Shown here: one piece after another, positions 30,780 to 39,916 of the stretch
How the letters are laid out: the number at the start of each line of letters is the position of its first letter
Position numbering within the stretch: the first letter of the stretch is position 1
NCBI GenBank assembly: GCA_026119855.1
Contig: JAOWBW010000269.1
Span: 806,001-870,000 of the forward strand
Origin: Campanula takesimana
Lineage: Eukaryota; Streptophyta; Magnoliopsida; Asterales; Campanulaceae
Reading direction: 5' to 3'
DNA length: 64,000 nt
Position numbers and translations under genes: made by a program
Notes under the pieces: model-generated
The model's input: only the letters and a program-made list of their open reading frames with translations
Database searches by the model: none
Told to the model about the DNA's origin: nothing

Positions 30780-32790
30780 TTATGGTTTGACCTAAATTTG
30801 ACCTAAGGATTGACCTAAGGTTTCAGACAAGAAGTGGTTCAAGCTAGAATGCGACGATAATGGTGGGTTGACCTAGATGGGTAATGAATAGGTCGACCTA
30901 AATAAGAAGGGTTGGATTGACCTATATGGTGAATGAATCAAGATAGCGGGTTGTAGCGGGTTGCCTATGGGATGATCTAAGTGGGATAAACATGGTTTGA
31001 CCTAAGCGGGTCGAATGTTAGTTGGTTGACCTATTCGGGTTGGTTGACCTAGGGAGGTCGGTATATAGATTCAAGACGGGCAAGTCGACTTAAGCGGGCC
31101 AAGGATTGACCTAGATGGGTCAAAGGTAAAGGGGTAGTTTTAACCTAAGACGGACAAGTTGACCTAGATGGGTCGAGGATGGAGTGTGGACCTAAACGGG
31201 TCGAGACGGGTTGACCTAGGTTGGTATGGACAACGGTGGGTCAAATAATGACCTAGGTGGGTCAGGATGACGGTTTGACCTAAGCGGGTTAAGGTCAAAG
31301 GTAATTGGGTTCACCTATGGGACCAAAGATTGACCTAAGAGGTCAATAGCGGATAAGGTTGACCTAAGGGTCAAAGATTGACTTAAGAAGTCGAAAGGTG
31401 ATTGGGTTGACTTAGGGAGTCAAAGGTTGACTTAAGAAGTCGAAAGGTGATTGGGTTGACTTAGGGAGTCAAAGGTTGACCTCAGAGGTCAAAGGCGGAT
31501 AAGGTTGACCTAAGTGGTCAAAGGTTGACCTAAGAGATCGAGGGGTGATAAAGTTGACCTAAGGGGTCCAAGGTTTGACCTATGGGGTCAAAGGCAGATG
31601 AGAATGACCTGTGGGGTCAAAGGTTGACCTAAGAGGTCAAAGGCGGATGAGGTTGACCTAAGGGGTCAAAGGTTGACCTAAGAGGTCGAGGGGTGACCTA
31701 AGAGGTCGAAGGTGATAAGGTTGACCTAGGAGGTCAAAGGTTGACCTAAGAGGTCGGAGGTTGATAAAGTTGACCTAGGGGGGTCAAGGGTAGACCTAAG
31801 AGGTCAAAGGTTGGTAAGGTTGACCTAGGGGGTCAAAGGTTGACTTAAACGGATAAGATTGACCTAGGGGGTCAAAGGTTTGACTTAAACGGATAAGATT
31901 GACCTAGGGGGTCAAAGGTTGGCCTAAGAGGTCAAAGGGTGGTAAGGTTGACCTAGGCGGTTAAAGGTTGACCTAGGAGGTCAAAGGTAGATAAGGTTGA
32001 CCTAGGAGGTCAAGGGTTGACCTAAGAGGTCGGAGGCGGATAAAGTTGACCTAGGCGGTCAAGGGTTGACCTAAGAGGTCGAGGGGTGACCTAAGAGGTC
32101 GAGGGTGATAAGGTTGACCTAGGAGGTCAAGGGTAGACCTAAGAGGTCAAAGGCGGATAAGGTTGACCTATGGGGTCAAAGGTTGACCTAAGAGGTCGAA
32201 GGTTGACCTAAGGGGGTCAAGAGTGGAGAAAGTTGACCTAGGGGGTCAAAGGTTGACCTAAGAGGTTAAAAGACAAATGAGGTTGACCTAGGGGTCGAAG
32301 GTTGACTTAAACGGATAAGATTGACCTAAGGGGTCAAAGGTTGACCTAAGGGGGTCAAGAGCGGAGAAGGTTGACCTAGGGGTCAAAGGTTGACCTAAGG
32401 GGGTCAAGAGCGGAGAAAGTTGACCTAGGGGATCAAAGGTTGACCTAGGAGATCAAAGGTTCAGAGGGTTGACCTAGGCGGTCAAAGGTTGACCTAGGGG
32501 GCCAGAGGTTGAGAAGGTTGACCTAGGGGGTCAAAGGTTGACCTAGGAGGTCAAAGGTTCAGAGGGTTGGCCTAGGCGGTCAAAGGTTGACCTAGGGGGC
32601 CAAAGGTTGAGAAGGTTGACCTAGGCGGTCAAAGATTGACCTAGGAGGTCAAAGGTTGACCTAAGGGGTCAAAGGCGGATAAGGTTGACCTAGGAGGTCA
32701 AAAGTTGGTAAGGTTGACCTAGGCGGTCAAAGGTTGAGAAGGTTGACCTAGGCGGTCGAAGGTGAAGGGTAGACCCAAATGGATCGCAAT
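30780..32790. repeat. 2-kb array of TTGACCTARG / GGTCAA units (Tat-B leader)
   Basis: Dozens of imperfect units alternate TTGACC and GGTCAA, often as TTGACCTAGGGGTCAA, a near-palindrome, with linkers such as GGCGGATAAGG and GGTTGAGAAGG. TTGACC is the W-box core bound by WRKY transcription factors, so this is an exceptionally dense array of that hexamer on both strands. Whether it is bound is unknown. Confidence 0.9.
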
Positions 32791-33279
32791 GATGGCCCAA
32801 CGGATGAGCGATGGACCTTAGAGGTCGCCTAGATGCAATGCACATTTTATTTTGCGAAAAGTTTTTGCATTTTTTTTTACATCCTAAATGGGTGATCCGA
32901 GGAGTGTCCTAATCTCTATGTGTGGGTTGACACGGGTTAGGTAAAAGGTTCCCACCGCTCGCGGAACGTACACGGTGAGTGGAGTAGACGAGTGACTCGA
33001 AAAGAGGGCGGCAGTAGCGCACAAATTCCCGCACATCGAAAACTCCGGGTAGTAGGGACATGTGCAGTGCTGACACGGACTAGTGGTAGTGTGTGGCAAG
33101 AAACTAATTCTTTTTAAGGAGAAAAGAGAGAAGTTTTGAATGTTTGAATGATGCTATGCAATGCAATGCAGGAGAAGGAAAATAATGTACAAGGGAACAT
33201 AGCAGAGTTTTGTTTGACCTTAGTACTATAGGGAAAGTACAAAAAATACATGTATTGAAAAAAATACAAGGTACACATA
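32791..33279. other. Tat-B leader spacer
   Basis: About 490 bp between the two leader arrays without repeat or supportable ORF. Confidence 0.4.
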
Positions 33280-33880
33280 TTAACATGGCAAAAATACAAG
33301 GTGAATGTGCAAACATGGCAAAGTGTGAGGTGCATGCGCAAACATGGAAAAGTGTGAGGTGCATGTGTAAACATGGCAAAGTGTGAGGTGTATGTGTAAA
33401 CATGGAAAGTGTGCATGTGTAAACATGGCAGGTGTGTGCATGTGTAAACATGGCAGGTGTGTGCATGTGTAAACATGGCAAGTGTGCATGTGTAAACATG
33501 GCAGGTGTGTGCATGTGTAAACATGGCAAGTATGTGCATGTGTGAACATGGCAAGTGTGCATGTGTAAACATGGCAGGTGTGTGCATGTGTAAACGTGGC
33601 AAGTGTGTGCATGTGTAAACGTGGCAAGTGTGTGCATGTATAAACACGGCAAGTGTGCATGTGTAAACATGGCAGGTGTGTGCATGTGTAAACATGGCAT
33701 GTGTGTGCATGTGTAAACATGGCAGGTGTGTGCATGTATAAACATGGCAAGTGTGCATGTGTAAACATGGCAGGTGTATGCATGTGTAAACATGGCAGGT
33801 GTGTGCATGTGTAAACATGGCAGGTGTGTGCATGCATGTGTAAACATGGCAGGTGTGTGCATGTGTAAACATGGCAAGCA
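33280..33880. repeat. 23-26-bp tandem array, GTGTGCATGTGTAAACATGGCA type (Tat-B leader)
   Basis: About 24 units alternating roughly 23- and 26-bp forms. All three minus-strand frames stay open across it (products rich in Cys, His, Thr, Met) only because the unit lacks stop codons. It is not a gene. Confidence 0.93.
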
Positions 33881-33932
33881 TCATGATGTGACGAAAGTTA
33901 GACCCACTAAGTTTGAAAAAGTTTCAAAGCAG

Positions 33933-33950
33933 TCCCCAGCAGAGTCGCCA
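33933..33950 (-). other. Primer binding site of Tat-B (tRNA-Arg type)
   Basis: Minus-strand TGGCGACTCTGCTGGGGA, one base inside the 5' LTR end. It is complementary to the 3' end of plant tRNA-Arg (acceptor ...CGGAGTCGCCA) with one mismatch by recollection. tRNA-Arg priming is typical of Ogre/Tat elements. Confidence 0.8.
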
Positions 33951-33951
33951 C

Positions 33952-35040
33952 TGTGAATACGTGTGTTTGAATTTGGGAATATTCATAGCAACATTAAAAT
34001 TATGAGAGTCGCCACGTCGTTTTAATTATAGCCAAAACATTGAGAAAAAGCATGTTTAATGGGTTCGGGGGTCAAATTACAACAAGAGAAGAATATTGAA
34101 CGTTATCACTCCTATTGCCCGAATTGATCGGTCTTTCTATCATGATGCGGTGTATGTAGTGTGTTAGTGATTGAGACCGGATCCGAAGATTGCCTACGTT
34201 CCTCTCAATGTGAGAAGCTCAGGTCAGCGTAGTTCGCAGAGAATTTAGAATAGGCAGAAGGATCGGGATCATGCATAATGAGGGGGGAATTACCTAAAGA
34301 TTAGGGTTTAGAAGTAGTTCCTAGATCATCCTTGGGTCGATGAACCCTAGATCATCATCGGCTATGAAATAACATGCAAACATGAAGATCGCAACCCTAA
34401 ATATAGCATAAATAAGGTTTTAATCTATGAACACGATGAACATATGAAGAACATATATGAACATATGAATAAACATGCGAAGCATATGAAGAAACTATGA
34501 ATAAACATGCAAGAACATGAATATTAAAGATCTACATTAGAAATAATGCAAGAACGTGAAGAAAAAGTTAGAAAACTTACCTATGTTGGCAAGAAATAAA
34601 CCTTGATCTTCTTGGAGGTTTGAATGCTAATTAGAGAGCAAAATTGTGTTTAAGAACTCTCAAATTCGGATCCCCCTAAACCAATAGCATGGGATTGGTT
34701 TATATAGTAAACTGAGGGGAAGATCTGATGGTCCAGATCATCCAGCGCAAGGTTGGCCGCCTGGCCATTGTTGAAGCCGTTTACAAGAGTGGCCGCGTGG
34801 CCAAGATCAACGCGGAGCAATGTTGGCCGCGTGGCCAAGGCTGCCGGCTGACTTGATTCTTAAGCTAGGGTTTCTGCATGGTTTTAAGGAAACCATTTAT
34901 TACCTAATTTGATAGATTTTGCCATAAATGAGATATTTTTGGGAATCCGGGACAAGTCTTTGTAAGGTTTCTAATTCCTATAAAGTCCTTGTATATTTGG
35001 GAAAGTCCTAATAAACTCATTTTCAGGTCGGGTACAAACA
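33952..35040 (-). repeat. Tat-B 5' LTR (right copy)
   Basis: A 1,089-bp LTR differing from the left copy at about five sites, including one extra base near 34,640. Contains the minus-strand TATA box (about 34,697-34,708), the TGGCCGCGTGGCCA array and pseudoknot b2. Confidence 0.95.
34175..34232 (-). other. Tat pseudoknot motif, copy b2 (Tat-B right LTR)
   Basis: Identical to copy b1. Within the 5' LTR it lies about 470 nt downstream of the TATA box on the minus strand, so it should be in the transcribed R-U5 part. Confidence 0.6.
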
Positions 35041-35269
35041 GGGATTGCCCTGGTCCTATGTTCATATTGTAACCCCTGCAGAAGTGATTAGTGCAGAATA
35101 GCAGAAGAAGAAGATGAAGAACATGAAAAAGTGGGCGATTCTGGTTCTTGATGCGGGATGCGCGCGCCTTAGGCTTAAAAGGCCAGACGTGCGCGCCTCC
35201 CTCATCAGGAATCAGAATGCCCAGAAAAGATGTAGATTTCGATCAGAATGCAAGTTTAGCCCTCAAAAC
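35041..35269 (-). other. Tat-A leader (distal part) and Tat-B target duplication
   Basis: GGGAT at 35,041-35,045 is the right copy of the Tat-B target duplication. The rest is Tat-A leader between primer site and the Tat-B insertion, with two more GCGC palindromic sites centred near 35,162 and 35,192 (30 bp apart). Confidence 0.8.
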
Positions 35270-35287
35270 TCCCCAGCAGAGTCGCCA
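35270..35287 (-). other. Primer binding site of Tat-A (tRNA-Arg type)
   Basis: Minus-strand TGGCGACTCTGCTGGGGA, one base inside the 5' LTR and identical to the Tat-B site. Fixes the minus orientation of Tat-A. Confidence 0.8.
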
Positions 35288-35288
35288 C

Positions 35289-36272
35289 TGTAGATACCCC
35301 GGGGGAACCACGGCTTTAGGCTCGAGCGCGTGAGTTACCCTAGGATGTCTAACTTGTTTTAGAGTCGCCACCTATGTTTTGAGGAACATAAGAAAAACCT
35401 ATTGATTATAGCCTAAGTTTGATTACGAAAACAGAGATTCTTTGTTTTGAGGTTCAGGGGTTAGATTACGAGATGGGAAGTACCGAAACACCCATCTCGC
35501 CCAACTTAAGTTGGTCTTGCTTGATCAAAATCTACATGAATGAAAATGTTCTTCTTCTTCTTCTTTAAGTCATAAAAAAGGGGGTTTAAAATAGGATTTG
35601 GAATGTAGGAGATAACTCCTTAACCAACCTCAATGAGATGAGGTGATCATTAGAGTCATGTCCCAAAATGATTTGGGTGATTGCACATTTGATTAAAGTA
35701 AAAGAGAGAGGGGAGATGAAGTAGAAGAGAAAGGAAAAGATGTACTTTTACCTACAATTTGAAGAACTTCAAATGTTGCTTGATGAGATCCTTGGAGAAC
35801 CTTTAGAAAGTGATTTTTGTATAGTTTTTGTAAGTTCAATCTTCGGTCTAAGTTTTCGATCCTTGAAAAATGGAGGTAAAGAGAGGTTTTTATAGGTGAA
35901 AGAGGGGTGTTTTTGGTGCCAAAACTCAGTCACCAAGAAATCCTTCCCGGGCAAAATCCTGTAAATTGAGCAAGGGAGAGAATCCTGGCCAAAAATCTGT
36001 AACTCTCGCCCAGAGGCGAGCGCTTCCTGCTTTGGGGGCGGGAGGCGCGCGCGCCTGGCTCCTCCTGTCGGAGGCGCGCGACTCAGAGAAGGCAATTTTG
36101 ACAGAATGGACTAGAAAGTCAGCCCTGCCATTCAGTTTAGTCCCTAGACTTAACGAAGTCTGTCAGGAACTTAACGGAAGTGACAGAAACTAACGAGAAA
36201 CACTTAAAATAGGGAGAAACACAAGATCAAATGTGCAATCGGGGTGAGCGGTCCAAGGCGGGGGTGTCTACA
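35289..36272 (-). repeat. Tat-A 5' LTR (right copy)
   Basis: A 984-bp LTR with a minus-strand TATA box at about 35,886-35,897. The upstream GC palindromes are at 36,015-36,080; the middle one (AGGCGCGCGCGCCT) is intact and the outer left one is mutated. It is followed by the target duplication CTTTC (36,273-36,277). Confidence 0.95.
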
Positions 36273-38574
36273 CTTTCCATTTTGTTTACCTTTGGCAGTT
36301 ACCTTGTTAGGTACTTGTCCATCGGTAGCAGAAGTGGTTAGACCGGCAGCACTTGCTCTGCTGATGTATTCACCAAGAATACCATTATCGGCAGACTCAG
36401 TATCAACATCCTTAACTTGAATTTGTTTGTGCTTATCTTTCCTTTTGTTCTGATTCTTAGGATACTTCATAGCCACAGCACTGTATACTGGCTTAGCATT
36501 CACATGCACTGAGTTAACAGAACTACATTCAACTTTCTCATCATTTTTCTCAGTCGCACAAGTTTTAGTAGAACTACTGCTGCTGGAAACAAAACCTAAC
36601 CCAGATTGGTCCTTATATGACATTTGAGTTGACAGGATTGTTTCAACAACAACTCTAGATTTTGTGTAAGAATCAATGATACTTGAAAGACGATTATTTC
36701 TTAACACAAGATCTTTGATCTGAGCTATCAATACTGCTACTTGGCATTTAAGATCCAGGTTTTCTTTCTTTAGAGAAACAAACTCAAACTCGGGTCCTTT
36801 GAGAACTTTAAGTTCAGACACAAGCAAGTCATTTTCTGCAGAAATTCTATTGAAATCAGCAGCCATCACTTTATGAACGCTACTCAGCTTCTCATGATCA
36901 ATAAAAAGTTCATCCATTGTCTCTACCATTTCAGCTTTAGATATTTCAGGAAAAGGATCGGCTAAAATTTTAGGGTTAGAAGTAATGGTTTTAGGAGAGA
37001 AGTCAGGTATGGAAGAGATGGGTTTAGATAGGCTTTTGGCAATGCTTGGATGTTTAGTGAATGAGAATTTTCTGGTCATCGGTAAGGATTTAGGTTTGGT
37101 GGTAGTGAAGTGAGAAGAGTTACACTGCCCATTGAGTGAGGTTCCCACTTGATGAACTTTGTATCTATTTGGGTTTTCTGCTTTGACACTTATTTCTTTG
37201 AAGTGTGGTTGAGGTCTTCCAGCAGCTTCTTCTCTGGCTGGAGTTCTTGAAGGATATGGATCTCGATAGACTGGAGTCGGCAATGATGATATATCGGCAT
37301 CTTCCAAGTCTAGGGCAACAAAACTTACATCGGCATCTTCATCTTCATCGGCATCTTCGTCTGAGTCAGTTTCACACCAAACCGGTAAGGCCTTTTCTGT
37401 GCTTTCATCGGAAACAAAGCTTCGAGACTTAGGATGTCTCTTGTTTACTGACTTCCTCACATACTCATATTTTGGTTGAGGAAATTTGGAAGCAAAATGA
37501 CCAGGCTTTCTGCAGTTAAAGCAGACAAGGTCACCTTTGTTGTTCTTTCCATCGATAGCACTTGTAGAGGGTTTGTTGTAGCTTGCTGGTTTTTGAAATG
37601 ATGGTGTGAATGGTTTTTGTTGCTGATAGATTCCTTTCTGCATCCTTTTGAAGTCTTTAAACCTTTTGTAGTTCCTAGCGAAGACGCCAAATTCGTCTTC
37701 TTCCATAGGTTGTTCTGAGGTTGTTTCAGGGGCTTTGGAAGTGCAGGGTGTTTGATGGGGATCTATATGAGGGAATTTGTTTGAAGGGAAGGATATCTGT
37801 GACTGAGCTGAAAGAGACAAGTTTTTGAAATTTTTATCGAGAACGTTAAGTTTTTGCAGTTCTCTCTCATATAGGAATAGACTAGACACAAGATTCTTAA
37901 TAGAAGTCTTGTTTAAGTCTCTCACTTCTCTAACATCAGTGACCTTGGTATGATACCCATTTCCCAAAGAACTTAGAAAACGAATATTTAGGTCTTTTAT
38001 AGTATAAACCTTACTTAAAGAAGCACATAAATTACTTACCTCACAGAATTTGTCGTAGGCACTCCTTAGTGATTCACCATCTTGTTTCTTGAAGGATTCA
38101 AACTCAGCAATGCAATCGTAGATTCTTTCGTCCTTCACCTGATCATCACCTTCAAAGTATGCAAGGAGCTTATTCCAACAATCTTGAGCCGTGGAGCACA
38201 AGTCAATGAGTATGTATTTCTTGTCATCCAAACCACAAGAGATAATGTGGCATGCTTTTCCATCTAGGGCGACTGAAAGTTTGTCGTCCTCAGTCCATTC
38301 CTCTCTTGGTTTCTCAACCAAAGTTTCTTCAATCTGAACATGGGTTTCTTGTTCAGTGTCATGGTCATCATGTTGTCTCAGTGGTGTGGAGGGAATAGGT
38401 CAGTAGGGTTGAGACTTTTAATGGAATGATAGGACCACCTTCTATGACCTTCATCAACTGGTAATCGATTGAGTTCATATACTTTATCATACGAGATTTC
38501 CAGACACCAAACTCGTTGACATTCAACAACGGGATGGTGGTGATGTTGAATGACTGCATGATTTTTCCTGCCAT
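36273..38574 (-). pseudogene. gag: Copia-1 gag, cut by Tat-A
   Basis: ATG near 38,574 (MAGKIMQSFNITTIPLLN) starts the N-terminal block, which shifts frame near 38,370. The main frame (38,321 down to the Tat-A junction) is open for over 680 codons. It contains the copia-type gag domain (LAYFEGDDQVKDERIYD, LRSAYDKFCEVSNL, IRFLSSLGNGYHT), a zinc knuckle whose last cysteine is replaced by phenylalanine (CFNCRKPGHFASKF), an Asp/Glu-rich stretch and a long coiled coil (about 36,940-36,660). Beyond 36,277 the frame runs into the Tat-A LTR; the true continuation is at 7,771. Gag packages element RNA in the cytoplasm. Confidence 0.85.
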
Positions 38575-38624
38575 GGTATCAGCAAACAAGCTGCGAAGCT
38601 TGGAAATTTATTTCAAAATTCCAA

Positions 38625-38637
38625 GCTCTGATACCAA
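38625..38637 (-). other. Primer binding site of Copia-1 (tRNA-Met)
   Basis: Minus-strand TGGTATCAGAGC directly beside the 5' LTR, complementary to the 3' end of initiator tRNA-Met, the common primer of plant copia elements. Confidence 0.9.
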
Positions 38638-38638
38638 T

Positions 38639-39916
38639 TGTTAGGCCCAATTGGTAGGAAAATAGGCTAGAGGGGGGGGTGAATAGCCTAATTAAAACTT
38701 TTTCAAAGAAACACTTTATAAATGCAAAGTCACTAATCAGTTTGCAAACTATTATCAGTAAGCGCAGCGAAGAAGATATGACTTAGTTTAACTCACATAA
38801 AACAGTATGAAAGGTTTTGAGAGCTTGGTTTAACACAAAGTGATTTCACAAAGTTCAATGCAGTTTTAAGAGATTGGTAAATAGAAATTACAATGAATCA
38901 GTAAGAACAAGAACAATCTGCCGGTGATAGAGTTCCAACCGGCAAGGACAAAGTAAGTAACAAGGGACACAATGATTTGGAGAGGTTCACAGTGTAAATA
39001 CTGCTACGTCCTCTACCAAGTTTGGTCAGAACTTGGATTTGGGTTAAGAGCACTATTAGATATCCCTAGTCTATTACAACCTCGGCTTTGCCGGATACAA
39101 ATACTAAATTCTAGAGATCACTAATGGATCGTGATACAAATCTGACCAAGTGTTTTTGAGCGGCAAGTCCAAGAGAACTTATCTCACTCAGGTGGGTGTG
39201 TGAATAACTCAAGCAACGTATTCCTTAGAATAATCTAGTTCGGGAATACTTACAATGTTGATGAGTTTGTGCACAAGTGTATGTCCTAATAAAAGTTCTA
39301 ATGATTATCTGGACAAAATGTTTGAACTTCAATGAATGCTCTAAACAATCAACTCTCTTCAATGCACTATTTTCACCAACCTTCTTCAATGCTCTAAGTC
39401 CTCTATTTATATGAGGAGTTAATGACTTGAATATTGTAGAAGAAGGCTTGCAATTCGAATTTCCAGCTGGGTAGGTGAGGAGCATTCAATGCGATATCTT
39501 TGGCATTAATGGCGACGATATGTAGTACACGCATGCTTGGAAAAGTCTGATGGATAAAGACCCCTTTGTCTCAACCGGTTACTTGCAAAAAGCAAGTAGA
39601 GACAAAGTAGAGCTAAAAATAGCTTGGTGTCAGATGGCGCAGTAATCATGACAGAGCAGTTAAGCTACTTTCAGATAAGACATCATAAAAAGGACAAAGA
39701 CAATCGGTAAAGTTGACTATAAGATAGAACGATGAAACCTGACTATCAGTAAAGTCCAGATTCTCCTTGCTGTATGTTATGTCGTCGGCAACTTGATTGT
39801 GAACTAAGTAGCAAGTTGATCGGCAACTTGAATGCTGATCTTCCGATTTGATTACTGTTGTCCTCTAGCTGGTTTGCCTTGTATTAAAGAGCTGTAAAAC
39901 ACCTGTGCTGGTCACA
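38639..39916 (-). repeat. Copia-1 5' LTR
   Basis: The low-coordinate end (plus-strand TGTTAGGCCC at 38,639) is fixed by the primer site. The high end is placed at GGTCACA, position 39,916, because it gives a TG start on the minus strand and the sequence beyond changes to Tat-C pol. That end is uncertain by tens of bases since no second LTR is available to compare. No ORF; the TATA box was not assigned with confidence. Confidence 0.65.

Larger units (their letters stand above)
19953..35040 (-). mobile_element. Tat-B: non-autonomous Tat-lineage retrotransposon with mini-gag and giant repeat arrays
   Basis: LTRs of 1,088 bp (left) and 1,089 bp (right) with TG...CA ends are flanked by the perfect duplication GGGAT (19,948-19,952 and 35,041-35,045). 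Orientation is minus, with the tRNA-Arg primer site beside the right LTR (33,933-33,950) and the polypurine tract beside the left (21,041-21,054). The LTRs differ at about five positions, so the insertion is recent. The 12.9-kb interior has no protease, RT or integrase. It holds a 230-codon mini-gag, at least seven unrelated tandem arrays, four interior pseudoknot motifs plus one in each LTR, and the paired hairpins. It must use enzymes from an autonomous relative. Confidence 0.93.
7777..36272 (-). mobile_element. Tat-A: Ty3/gypsy Tat/Ogre-lineage retrotransposon, interrupted by Tat-B
   Basis: LTRs of 988 and 984 bp bound the element, with TG...CA ends and a perfect 5-bp target duplication. 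Orientation is minus: the tRNA-Arg-type primer site adjoins the right LTR and the polypurine tract adjoins the left LTR. Removing Tat-B (19,953-35,040 plus one GGGAT) leaves about 13.4 kb. Order on the minus strand is LTR, primer site, leader with GC palindromes, gag, protease, RT, RNase H, archaeal-type RNase H, integrase, paired hairpins, pseudoknot motif, antisense cargo ORF X, 76-bp tandem repeats, polypurine tract, LTR. The second RNase H and the antisense cargo are hallmarks of the Tat lineage. The LTRs differ at roughly 25 sites by eye (about 2.5 percent). Confidence 0.95.

Noticed and set aside
33104..33884. Three overlapping long minus-strand frames rich in Cys, His, Met and Thr
   Set aside because: All three frames are open because the 23-26-bp repeat unit lacks stop codons. 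The products are pure repeat translations.
38639..39916. Exact right boundary of the Copia-1 LTR
   Set aside because: No second LTR or target duplication is in the window, so the end at 39,916 is only the best TG...CA guess.
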